This document shows, piece by piece, positions 23,492 to 35,174 of a stretch of DNA of 64,000 bases; the stretch's first letter is position 1; each line of letters starts with the position of its first letter. The notes beneath the pieces were generated by a model, which saw only the letters and a list, made by a program, of their open reading frames with translations, did not search any database and was not told where the DNA came from. Position numbers and translations under genes: made by a program. The stretch comes from Parus major (Eukaryota; Chordata; Aves; Passeriformes; Paridae), in NCBI RefSeq assembly GCF_001522545.3, contig NC_031776.1:31028342-31092341 (forward strand), in the 5' to 3' direction.

Positions 23492-24391
23492 CTGCAGGGA
23501 GAGCACAAAGCATCATGCACAGGCACAGGACAGCCCCAGAACTGAATATATAAACATAAAAAAGAGCTTAGGTGGCGTAACAGCCTCTGCAGTTTTCCAG
23601 AAGGGTTAGTTTTACAGTGGAAATTGTGATTATACCGACCTATTTAAGAGTGGTACTCCCCATTAAAATGTTAATTGAATTTTCCAAGTTGAAAAAAATA
23701 AAATAACCAACCAAAGCCACACAGCTTCCAGCTGAGGGCTGAGTGCAGCCTGGCCAAGGGCTGCTTCTCAACAGGCAGAATTCCAACTAAGATGCTCCAT
23801 CTTTCTTTCTCTTATGGCAGATAAGCCATAAGGGATAAAGTGCAAAATTCGGGCTAGATTCCACACAGTCAGGGGAAATTGTGGCAGAAATGAACTGCAT
23901 GGTAGAGCTTCATTTGATTTTTTATTCTGTTTCTGGTGTGAATCAAGAGAGCATCTTAAAATTCAAAAGAAACAGCATCTAAGAGATGAGAGGAACTTCA
24001 GAAGTTGCCGAAGGTAGCGCTGGGGCAGAAATCAATAGCAAGATCCTTCTTTAAACTTGGGCACCTTTCCTTTAACCCAGACTTCCTTTAGCAAAGCAGT
24101 GCTCAGAAACGTGGCATAAATGCAAGGAGGACTGACTTTATCCATCATTTTTTGTTATTTTTCAGATATTGTATTTCAGGTAGACAAAAATCTAAAATTG
24201 TTCCAATTTCTTTTTAAGTGCCGGTTGCTTTCCAGCTGGTGTGGGGACACAGCGCTTTCCACACAGCCTGCTCCAGTATTGGCTGCTAGTCTAATAAACT
24301 CCAGGGACTGATTTCACTGGAATTACCTAAACTCTTAAAGACTGTGACCTCTGAGCTCTCAGGGCCCTGCCTGCTCCCAGGAGATACTCAC
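23492..24391 (-). other. TMEM163: TMEM163 last intron
   Basis: This 0.9-kb intron runs (on the - strand) from donor gtgagt to acceptor ccctgcag. I see no gene or repeat in it. Confidence 0.9.
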
Positions 24392-24533
24392 TTGATTCCA
24401 TAGGCAGATATTGTAAGTCCAATTAACACTCCTATACTGCCATCCAGGTACCAGACAGAAGAATTGTGTTTAAACACTTCTGCGCTAAGAAGGATGGAAA
24501 ATCCCATTATTCCACCTACAAGAGAGTTGAAAC
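24392..24533 (-). CDS. TMEM163: TMEM163 coding exon, transmembrane segments 5 and 6
   Basis: This 142-bp exon begins two bases into a Gly codon and ends two bases into a Lys codon. Its donor is gtgagt, and its acceptor is ttctag preceded by eight C residues. It encodes FNSLVGGIMGFSILLSAEVF (a membrane segment), then a short loop KHNSSVW, then YLDGSIGVLIGLTISAYGI (another membrane segment). The ITDG-FNSLVGG region spans the junction with the previous exon and resembles the metal-site helix 5 of cation diffusion facilitators. The match to TMEM163 as I recall it is nearly complete. Confidence 0.98.
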
Positions 24534-27500
24534 CTAGAAGGGGGGGGAAAAAATTAATTAAAAGATGAACCACAGGAACTCATGGAAAGGAAAATGACTT
24601 TGCACAGTAACCTGGCAAAGACCCTCTCTTGGAGTTTTTATCCCATTCCAGGTATTTATTTATGTGCTTGGCACTATTACTTAGAGTTGTAGACATTGCT
24701 GAAGACATACAGGATAATCTTATTTTCCATTTATGTTTTAGACAGAAAGCAGCTTCTTATCTACTGTTAACAATTTTAATGAACATCCTTTTGCATTCCT
24801 TTTTTTTTTAACCTTTTCTCCTTTTCTCCAAGACTGCCCCTTCAAAATTCTCACAGAGCTTTTGAAAAAATTAATGCCCTTTTTCATTCAACTCCTGCTT
24901 GATTAATTATTGATTTGGGCTTTTTTAAGTCATTCCTTTTGTTCTGTTTTTTAACTCCAAATTCCCTTTTTCTGATTTTTTTCCAGAATAACCCAAAAGA
25001 TACCCCTGTTGCTCTACACAAAAAAAGTCACTGAGCATGCATTAATTTGGTAGATCCATACACTATTTAACCTAGATAACAAATGAAATATCAAACTTGA
25101 AATATTCTATATTGCTTGGTGAGTCAGCTCTAGCCAGATGCTGTTTACAGAATTTTTGCCAGGTTTTGCAATTCCCCATGACTGCCAAAAATGATACACC
25201 TGACACTTGTTCCCAAGTGCCTCCTTTGATCCACACCTCTCACATCCAGTCTTTGTCTACTTATTCATTTATACTGCTAGCACATGCTGAAATTGTGTAT
25301 ATTGTGTCTATAGATATATAAAATATAAATTAATAATTAGAAATTTAAACCATTTTACTTCCCCTGCTCTAGCTTAATTCAGAATCCATCAGCACAACTT
25401 GCAAAAGAATAAAATACTTTCATGCCATTATTGGCTGATGGTTCCAAATGATTTAAAAGCTACTTGCAAAGGAAATTTTTTTTTCCCTTCCTGACTCTCA
25501 TTCAGCCAAACCTTTCTTTGCTGATGTGGCAGGAAATCATGTAATGGAAATCATGCAGGTATTTATCCAGACACTGTTCAAAGTGTGAGGCCAGCACAGG
25601 AAAAAACAGGTGGCTAAATCTGGGCAGGAAACAGGTACCTAAAACCTACAGGAAAGTTGGCTGACATCACTGACTGTCACAGAGCTGTCCTCTGAAATGT
25701 CACAAAATTCAAGGCAGGAAATGGCTATTTTTATTATCCAAAAGGCCAAGAGCTCTTGCTATAAACAAACTGTACAAATTACATTTTGCCTCATTAGGAT
25801 TCATACATCTAGGCTCTAAATAAAGTGATATTGCTGTTAAGCCCTACTCTAAAACAAAAATATTTTAAAAATAATTGTTAATAGAGGTTGACATGCATAA
25901 AAGAGAATTTTCTGTTCTGAAAACAAACCTATTTTTTAGGAAGAAAAATTCATGCTCCTTTTACTCAAAACAGTTTGTTGGTCTGGAGCCAGGGATCACA
26001 GGAGGTAAATTAGCAGGAAACAGAAAACACTAAAAAAAGATATGCAAGGGACTGCTAAATCTGTCTCAGCTGCTGAATCACATTGTCTCTTCCTGATTGT
26101 TAATAAATCAAGTACATATGTAAATATATCTTGTGAAAGCAGATATTTAACCACACATGTTAAGATCAGCCTCCTACATTTTCTAAAGTAGTTCTAAAGG
26201 GGAGAAGAGAGATAAAAACCAGGCTGAGGTAATTGTATACTTTTTTCCCTAATTTTTTTAATCAAAGAATGAGCAGTCTCCAGCTCAGAAGCAGTATCAT
26301 TAGCATGAGGATGTAATTATGGGGCAAGAGATTTCTCTGTCATACAGGAGAACAATTCAGAGCTGGAGTTATTTTGGAATTTTCAGTTAATATTTTGGCT
26401 GAGTAAACTGCTCTGTTTCAAAACTGAGCTACATTTCTTTAAAGGGAGGGTTCATTGTTTGCCTGCCTAGGCACAGTTCTGAAATGGTCAGCGTGTCCCA
26501 CTTCCACCCTGGCACTGAGGGAACTCAGACTCACTGGGCTGCAGTTCCCAGCATCCTTTCCAGAATCCTCTCTGCAGTTTGGAGATATTTTTGTTTTAAA
26601 ATGTCTGGAGTGGCAGAGTCCATTGGAAAGAATAAGATCTCTGAGCTGGAGGCCTGCTGGGAGAGAATCCCAAATGCAGGGAGGCAGTGGCTTAGTTGTA
26701 ACCCCCTCACTGCAATTCTGGTGCCTCTTTTGCTTCTTTCAGATTTGAAATATAAATACTCATGAAGAATTCATATAAGTGGGATGATAGAGATACTCAT
26801 AACATGTGTTATCACACATCATCAAGAAAAATTTTAAGTATGTTTAATTTGCTTAAAATAAAGCAAATTTTACGTATCTCTAGAGTAAGCTGAAAATTGA
26901 ATTTCCTTAACAAGAAATGTTTAGCAAAGAGTAAAATAATTTAGGCAGCACAACCCATGAATCATGAACATCCCACAGTGTCTACTGAGTATTCCAAACT
27001 ACCTTGGCAGATAAAATCTCTTGAAGAGATTTGTAGGGGGCTGTGAAATTTCTGCCACCACTGTGGCCTCACCCATTTGAAGGGCACATCCCTGGGATTT
27101 CTGAGGATTCAGAAGCTTGAGCCCTGCCAGAAAGAGGAATATCTGAACCTACTTTCAAGGAATAATTTTAAACCTACCTCTGAAACCAAAACCAGGTGCT
27201 CCACACCTGGGCCAGTGCAGTGGTGGCAGTGAGGTGTTCCAAGGGTGCAGGGGAGGAGATCCAGACCCCAGCAGGGCCAGGGGAGAGCAGGGCAGGGAAG
27301 GGTTGTGTTTCACACCTGCTGTGCTCCAGCAGCTCTGCTGGGTGGCAGGGAAAGTGCTGTGGTGACAGTGACACCAAAGGGGTTCCTGGGGATGCTGGGG
27401 ATGATCCCTGCTCCAGGCAGGTGGTGTTTCTGCAGCAGACTTTGCTTCATTTGAGCTTTCAGGATTTTACCAGGCACAGGCAGTGAGGATGGAGGTGAAT

Positions 27501-27802
27501 TAACCAAAGCTCTCTGAACTGGTGTCATATCCCCCTGCTGCAGCCTAACCTCTGACTAATACACCTCTAATCCATTCTTCTCTACCACTAACTCTATTAT
27601 TGCTTACTATCCACACATTCACTGCTTGGCTTCCACCAGACACCCCCATTTCAGCTGAGCTATCTGTGCTAGAGGCCAGTGGTACCACAGACTGTTCTAG
27701 GTATAGGGTTTCTCAGCCTTATTTCAATGCTCTTTCACAGTTGTCATCGTGCAGGGTCCCTGGAAGAGTCTATAAAAGCAGCAGGATCAACGTCACACTT
27801 AC
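24534..27802 (-). other. TMEM163: TMEM163 intron
   Basis: This 3.3-kb intron is mostly AT-rich. A GC-richer, G-rich patch at about 27180-27420 holds overlapping open frames on both strands that match no known protein. No repeat family was recognised. Confidence 0.85.
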
Positions 27803-27914
27803 CATCAGTTATCAGTGCTCTGCTTGTAAGGACCTTTCCCAGCATAAATTTGATTACTGCCAAGACAGTGCAAAGGATTCCACTTAGAACAGAGACACTA
27901 TACAGGAAATCATC
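27803..27914 (-). CDS. TMEM163: TMEM163 coding exon, transmembrane segment 4
   Basis: This 112-bp exon has acceptor cctccag and donor gtaagt. It starts in phase 0 and ends one base into a Gly codon. It encodes 37 residues: DDFLYSVSVLSGILCTVLAV, then IKFMLGKVLTSRALITD. The hydrophobic stretch is membrane segment 4, and LTSRALITD leads into segment 5. The acidic DD pair follows the LPEV end of the upstream exon exactly as in the vertebrate protein. Confidence 0.98.
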
Positions 27915-28456
27915 CTGGAGGAAAAAAAAAATAATAAAAAAGATTACATTAGTATGTCTTCTGGTCATGTCCCACCTATTAAATGACAAGTTGTACTAAT
28001 TACTGTGCAATTATTTGTGCTACTGAGAAACACAACCTGAGATCAAGATTTCCTACCTTATGACTTCCACAACAGCTGGTGTTTATTTTGCTTGTATTGT
28101 CACCTGCAATTGCTTTTGCAGCCATAATTAATGGCAGTTCCAATCAACAAATTGTGAATTGACCCAGCCTGCTCAGAGTCAGGAGGTTGAATTTACCTGT
28201 GGGGCTGAATGCAGACTGCCAGGTCATCCAATGCCTAATGCCAGCAGTAATGAAGTCCCCACAGGCAGGAGGAAGGCTTGAACATAGAATCCCTCTTACC
28301 AGACCAATATTGATTCATAGTGTAAGAAATAACCATTTAATATTGTTTCTGATTCTGGGCTTGCCTTGGTTTTGTTTTGTCTCCTTTTTCAAAAGCCTGG
28401 TTCAAGCTACATCCATAAAACTTCTGATGCTGATGTGCAAAGGAAAGATTAGATCT

Positions 28457-28536
28457 TTCACAGAACACAATTTTTTTCATGGATTTCCATTTCACAGAAA
28501 CACACAAATTTTTTCATGGATTTCCATTTCACAGAA
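28457..28536. repeat. Tandem duplication, 34-37 bp units
   Basis: Two copies of a unit of the form ttcacagaa, a T run, then catggatttccat occupy 28457-28490 and 28491-28527. A third partial copy (ttcacagaa) follows. The copies differ by a 3-base insertion. This is a local duplication in an intron. Confidence 0.9.
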
Positions 28537-30599
28537 GCAATCCCATTTCTTGATTGGCATGTGAAACATGGGCTCCCCAGCTCCCTCGGGAGAGAGCTGT
28601 GTGTCAGTGCAGGGCAAAGAAGGGTAAGTTATTATTGCTTAACACTCATTCTCTAAAGGTGATCAGGAGCCCCCCAGCCCTTCCTGGTGACTGGTTTGTG
28701 TTTGGTTGGGCTGGGAGGATGCTCCTGTGTGCTGACCTGCTGCAGTAAGGTGCCCAAAGGGAGTCCTTGTGCCTTCCTCCCTCTGAGGAACATCAGAAAA
28801 ACCCACGGCTCTCAGCCTGCCTGCCACCTAACCACACACTTTGGGTTAGATTCACTGCTTACTCTTCATAGAAGTTTTAATTTAAGCTGTTGCAACACCA
28901 GTACAAGTAAGGGAAATAACAAGAATTCTTTGTTTTTAATTTGTATCTGCAGGTTAAGTGGGCCAGTGCCACTGGGACCCTGTTCCTGATTAAAATACTC
29001 TGGCAAAAGTCCCTGTTGGTACCAAACATTGTCATGATGATTCATCCTCAGCTCCATCCATTTTCATTATTTTAGCAGCAATTTGAAACCCAAAGAAATC
29101 AAAAAATGGTTTTGAAAGCTGCTTAGGAAGATACAGGGAATTAGATTACTGGTATAATGTACTCATACCCCTAAATAAATCATTCAATATTTTGATACAA
29201 TTTTGTATGCTGTATAATTTTGAAAGTCTACTTCACTCACACTCAATTATGGGCTCATTCTCTCTAGACCTGGTAAAATATTAACAATGATTAAGACAAT
29301 TATTAACAATATTAAGACAAAATGCACTGAGGGAAACAGAGTAAAAAAGGAACAATGAGAACACAGAAATCAAGTACTGGGTAAAGGTAGGATAAAAACC
29401 ATTTGTAAAGTCATTTTAACAAAACAACTGGAAAACAACCAGGTAATTTCCAGTGCTAGGGAAGGACTAAGGAAATAGAGGCAATATTTGGTCGCTGTCA
29501 GTCTAACAAGGAAAGCTGGGAGCTCTCAGAAGGTCTGAAATGACAACAAAGCTTCAAAAGCCTGGACAAGCTTTGCAAAAAACACTCAGAATTTGAGATC
29601 CTTGTCAAAACTGTGCCTGTAATTTTTATGCATCTTTCTCAAAAAGGTGTATTTTCAGTGCCCAAAGACTTCATTTTGATAGCCCAACAAGTTCTGATTG
29701 GTTAATCTAATCTAATCTCATCTAATATTTAATATACAGCATAAGGCTTCAGAATAATCTGAATCCTGTGCTCCACCAGCATTTCTCCTGTGTCTCACCT
29801 GGCACAAGGATTCATTGTTCAATGATTACATGAGATCCCTCATTTCCCCATCACCCCACAGACCCTCCAAAGACTCTCTAATTCCTCCCAGGCATCCCTA
29901 CCTCTTATCTTTGCCTTCCCCCTCAGCACAGGCTTTGTCACAGCACACAGCTGAACACTGCAGGTCCAGCAGAGGTGACAGCATAAATCACTTTGCTATT
30001 GACAGCTGTGTCACTGTCTGCCTTGGGATGATGAAATGCAATTTTCCTACACCTGTGAAATCCTTGGGAGTGCACTGGAAAACCATTACAAGTTGACAGA
30101 GTTTGGAAAAAAATATCTGTGGATCACAACACAAGATATTTTGAAAATTATTTGAATGATGTTCAAAATTCCAGGTATTGATTCAGAATCCCAAAAATGC
30201 TGTGCCTTATTCCCTGTGCTGTCATATCAGGTTTCATCCTCTTCTTGGCACTACATTTAGAGCTTTTTCTTTGGTTCTTTTTCTTGTCGTGGCATGCTAT
30301 AAATTTTTGGGGTGAATTCGGGGGTTTTCCTTCAAGTGCCACTAAAATCACAGTATGTGGAAATGCATCTTGCTATTTGTTCTGCTATACAGTCATGATC
30401 CAAATGAGTCTAGCTACTCTGTTGGAATCCAAGAATGACCTAAATGTGATACAGATTTATGAATGAAGTCATGAACTGCTGAACAGGCTTTTTATAGAGG
30501 ATACACATTTAGGATCTAGAAATCGTTCCTAAGTTTGCCAGTTTTTGGTTTTTGTCACCGAATCCCACAGGACAATTTCATTTTGCTGCCACCACCCAT

Positions 30600-31480
30600 C
30601 CGATAACCACTGATAAGGCAGAAGACGAGACAAATCGAAGCTCCTTTGTTATCACTGTGGAGGCAAGAGAGGGAAGAAATTAAAAATTAAAAAGAAATTA
30701 AAATGCAGAGCCTTTAGGCTGTGCCCAAGAGGCTTTCTGGAGGCGATATTCCCGGTTTTCTGGAAACAATCGCTGTAAAAGCAGCCGCTCCCGCTGTGCG
30801 CAGCTCCCGGCCGGAGCCACCGGGAGGCGGCAGATCCCGCACGAACCGAGAGCGGCTCTCAGGACCAAACCCAGGAGGAAAAAAATCTTTCAAACTCTCC
30901 TTTTTCAGTAGTTCTCTGTGCTTCCTGGGTAGCCCAGAGCTGGAAGAAGAAGAGTGAGGCTATTTGCTGCTCCCAAGAGGGTTTTGCAGGTGGAACAGGT
31001 CAGCCCAAAGAGGCGATGCCCAGCAGCACGGACAGCCCGGCTGCTCCCTGAGCAGGTGAGGATGAAAGAGAAAACAGCTCAGAACATTTCCTTGGCACGG
31101 TTTGGCTGCCAAGAAGCTGGGACTGGTTTAGGGCAGCAGGATTCAATGAATGAGCAGAGTGAAGGCTTGCTGGGCTGGAGCAGAGGTGTCCAGCCCTGGG
31201 ACACACGAGTGACAAACGCGCCCTGCTGCAGTGCTGCGGGATCCAGAGAGTTAAACACCTCGCCCCGTGGCTGTGAAATGATTCCCATTAAACTAACTCA
31301 TCCTTCGGAGAGAAGAAGAAAAGAAAAGCTGTAATGGAGATCTAAATTAATAAAATAAGCCGGGCCATCTGGCACCATCTCCCTCCGGATCTTCCCGCAG
31401 CCCTGCCCTCTCCGTACCCCTTGCCTTCCCATCTGACAGTCATTAGGAGCATCTAGCCAGGCTCACCGTACGAGTCCTCG
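30600..31480. promoter_or_regulatory. CpG-rich intronic block, candidate promoter or enhancer
   Basis: About 14 CpG dinucleotides fall within roughly 120 bp (30740-30860), and more continue to about 31480, in a window otherwise strongly CpG-depleted. The left edge has GATA-type motifs (gataacc at 30602, tgataagg at 30611) and cctttgttatcac at 30643, which combines a SOX-type CTTTGTT with a reversed GATA core. A strong donor-like CAG|GTGAGG sits at 31053-31058 on the + strand. It lies between two TMEM163 coding exons and encodes no recognised domain. It could drive a short TMEM163 isoform, an antisense transcript, or act as an enhancer. This is inference from composition. Confidence 0.5.
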
Positions 31481-31760
31481 GTGCTGTTTTAATTAAAGCA
31501 GCAGCAAATTGTGGCAGATGATAAAAATTTAAATTCTGATCATTTCCATACGATAAATGCTTCCCAGTGTGGTAAATAAAGCGCCTTCCTTTTCCATTTC
31601 TTTTCATCATATTCCCTCACTGCTACTGCACTGTACATGAGACCTTAATTAAAGGACACCTATATCTGATTAGATGGCTTCATGTATAGACCAGCACTGT
31701 ACATAAAGCAAGGTGCCCATCCTGTGTTGCCTTCTCATTACACAGCACTTTAACAGCTAC
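31430..31760. promoter_or_regulatory. AT-rich element with homeodomain-type motifs, possible conserved enhancer
   Basis: The stretch contains TTTAATTAAA (31488-31497), CTTAATTAAAGG (31644-31655), TGATTAGA nearby, and an exact 11-bp repeat GCACTGTACAT at 31628-31638 and 31694-31704. It is non-repetitive otherwise and has the look of a deeply conserved non-coding element. No comparison could be run, so this is a suggestion. Confidence 0.35.
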
Positions 31761-34003
31761 AATGTCCCTACTTAAAATATATTTTATGCCTGGCTTTATA
31801 GTGTGGTTTTATGCTTTCTTTTCCAGAACAAAGCTTTCCTAGGAATAAAATCTTTTTCTCTCTTACCATTCCTAAGAAAGGAATAATAGAAGTCAGCAGG
31901 CAGCTTTCCTCCACTTTATCCAAATGCATTGTCCCCAGCTGTGCAGCTGAGAAGAGGGGGTTGCAAAACTGTCACAACAGTTCTGTCCCTGCTTTCAAGG
32001 ATTTCACCAAAAGCAGCAGTAATCTTCTGGCTTAAAAAAAAAAAAGTTTGTTGGTTTTTATGTTGCAACTTTGATCTCTTCCTGAATCTACTGTAGAAAG
32101 TAAAAAAATAAAAAATCTCACAACAGATTTTTCAGTGCTTGGGTTATTAGGTAGAAATGTTTTAACCCAATTCCCAGCCTAGTAACTAACTTGCAGCTGA
32201 TTTGTGTTCCTAATCTTTCCCTAGAATGCATATTGCTAATTCTGACCTGAAGACTTTGCCCTGATTTCATGTATTGTTTCTACAGCTCCTCTCTGCCCAC
32301 TGTCCACTTCTGAGATGTAAAAATGTTCTCATTTCACAGTGTGGAGTCAGAAGATATTCACTGGTATGGGAGGAAGCTCTGTCCTTCCTTGGTCACTCGC
32401 TCTGCAATCCCAGAACAAGCTGCTTCTCCCACCAACAGCTGCAGGCTTCCTTCCACTCCTCTGCCCTCTCCTTGGCTGCTCTGTGAACCAGCCAAAAGTT
32501 CCTCACACTCCTGGAGGAGCTGGGAATTACTGGGACTGTCTTTTTCATGCCATTTTTTCCCTTTCCAGAGAACCTGGTGTCTCGCAGTGTTCTGCCACTC
32601 TGCTGAGCCTGGCTCTTCTTGGCTGAGGAGGTAGGGATGTGTTTCTGGAATGCTACAGATGGTGTTGGCAGGAGCAAAGTCATGGCTGGCCCAAACTGAG
32701 CTGAGTTTGTGTTGTTAAATATTAATTTTGCCCATCTCTGCAACTCACCATCTGTCTCCTGGATCCCAGCAATGACCCTTCTTCAGTCCAGGTGATTGGT
32801 GACCGTCCTGCCAGGTTCTGCTCCCACCCTGCTCCCCATCCCCACCTTCCCACACTTCCCACAGCCTCCTGCTCCTCCAGCTCCCCCAGCAGCTGCCAAG
32901 TCATCTGGGCACACTGGGATCACTACAAGCCCCTCTGCAGAGCATGTTACTCAGCCAAAAAGGACTCCCTCTTCTTCCCCTGAAGGATTATGTTACTATA
33001 TAGAGAGCAACAGAGATGTTTCTAATACAAACACTTTAAAAGGGAAAAAAGTCCAAACCTCTATCACACTTCCTCCCAAGTAATAAATAGTTTATGTAAT
33101 CAGTCTAAAGGGAGCTCCTGGGAAGCCAGAGGGTCTCTCTCACTAACAAACTTCAAAAGGGATGAGTTTTAATTGCACTTCACTGTCAGAAAACAAACCA
33201 ACAGCCCCGTCTCTGACTCAAGTCTCTTCACATGGAGATACAAAGATCTATTATTAGTACCAAAAAAAAAAAATAAAAAATCCTATGAATGTTTAAACCT
33301 GTCTTTGGTGTGACAAAGCAATTCCACAGCACAGAATGCTTTCTCAAGAAACAGATAACAAAGGGTGTGCTGAATGCCATGGCAAGGCACAGGGGCTGGG
33401 AACCAAGGGCTGCAGAAAAGTCTCTTAGGTGACCTCAGGACTCCTGCAAAGGCTCTGCTTAACTATTAGATCAGTCCTGCTTCCCGTTCTCCCAGAATCC
33501 ATCCACACTGTTTTAACACCAAGGTTATGAAACACAAATTATAATTGTATTTGTCCAGCCTCAGAGGAGCGAGACTGATTTTTCAGATGAGCAGGGAGCT
33601 GAGACCAGCAATCCATTCCACATCACCGACCAAGAAGAGAGCAGCCACCAGCTTTTCTTTCTTATCACCATGTGGTAAAATCTTTTCACCTGAGCAAAGA
33701 ATGATGTGCAGTTGATACATTTGCCCTAACCCTGGCTTACTCTTCAAGTGTCCACAACATTCTCAACAACCTGCAAGAAGCACATGTATTTTAAGCCAAA
33801 CTCAAGCCATACATAGATAACAATTATAAAGCAGGATCCTAATGTATAATTAATGTATATGATACTTTGATTTGAAAAGGCAAGCAATAAATTATATATG
33901 AGGTTTAGAAATGTATAGGGAAACATGTATAAGTACATATGTGTGTATAATCATAAGTGTTATTTGTTATGTTGCTACTGGCCTATAATTCAACTGCTGA
34001 CAT

Positions 34004-34112
34004 TGTTGAATATATGTTTATATGTTGAATATATGTTTATGTTTATATGTTTTATATGTTGAATTTATGTTTATATGTTTATGAAATGTTTTCATATATT
34101 GTTGAATATATT
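34004..34112. repeat. Degenerate AT-rich minisatellite (TGTTGAATATATGTTTATA-like)
   Basis: About five imperfect units built from tgttgaatatatgttta and tgtttata follow each other over roughly 110 bp. This is a tandem repeat in a TMEM163 intron, probably length-variable. Confidence 0.8.
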
Positions 34113-35155
34113 ATGTATTTATTTTAAGCTATTAAACCGATAAATCAGTTGGAACTCACAAAGCCACACTGTGCCACTCCTACCATCCTTTCTCAACTGT
34201 AATCAATAATATACAATAAAATAACATATGGCCTAATTTTTCAAGAGATTTCATTTATAAAAGCACTGGAGGCACCACATGAGGTGGGCTGCAGGTCTTT
34301 CATACACAAACTGATTGCATCTTTCCTTCTTTGTTCGGCAGGAAATGTCACAAATATGGCATGATGCTTGCTTACTCCTGCAAAAAAAGTGTCCTTTGCC
34401 ATACTAATGAGGACAAATGCCAAACTGCATCGACATTACATGTGTTACACTATTACCCAGGGAAATGCAAGCAGTAACTGAATAGTAAATGGATATTGAT
34501 TTACAACCCCAGGTGAAATTAAAACAGTCTTTCTCAGTGTGGTTGGGTTGGGCTTTTTTGAGCCTTCTTTAAGAAGCAAGAAAAGGTCTGCAAATGCTTT
34601 GTGGCAAAATAAAGCACATCATTCATGTCTAAATTATATTTGTACTACCCAAGAATATCTAGTAATTGACATGATGAAAGTAAAGGGGCAAATGATGATG
34701 GGGTTTTTATCACAGAGCTGGCAAGCACTAATAGCAGCAAATACAAACAAAACAATGCTCAAAACCTACACCCAAGGATTTTCAGGTTCCTTTCTCAATA
34801 GATGAATAAAATAGCAAAAATCACTAAAATTTGCAGAGAAATCCAAGCATGATATCATCAACAGTATGCAAAAATCACTATTCCATCTTATTTGTAGTGA
34901 AACGTGTGTGTACCAAATCCTCAGGGACAGCACTGGCTGTGGATATTGCTCTCTGAAACATCAATAAAGGAATGGTAATTCCTTCCCCTACTGGGAATTA
35001 TCTTATTATGGCTAACACAGGTTGGAGAACAAATGCTGAAAGTAACAATAAGGGAAATATTCTGAATCTCATATCTAGGGGAAAGGGAACCTCGGTAAAT
35101 TATTTCTGAGCCAACAAGAAATGATTCTATTTTAGGTTCAGCCCTCATCATTGCA

Positions 35156-35174
35156 GAAAAAAAAAAAAAAAAAA
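35156..35174. repeat. Poly(A) tract
   Basis: An uninterrupted run of about 18 or more A residues on the + strand. I found no recognisable retroposed gene or SINE body before it, so it is listed as a simple repeat only. Confidence 0.75.

Noticed and set aside
27174..27528. Overlapping frames in the G-rich patch of a TMEM163 intron
   Set aside because: Frames are open on both strands at once, a sign of composition rather than coding. No similarity was recognised.
30721..31334. Pro/Arg-rich open frames on the + strand in the CpG block
   Set aside because: The high GC content explains the lack of stops. One frame begins at GTG rather than ATG, and no protein family was recognised. Kept as a regulatory candidate, not a gene.
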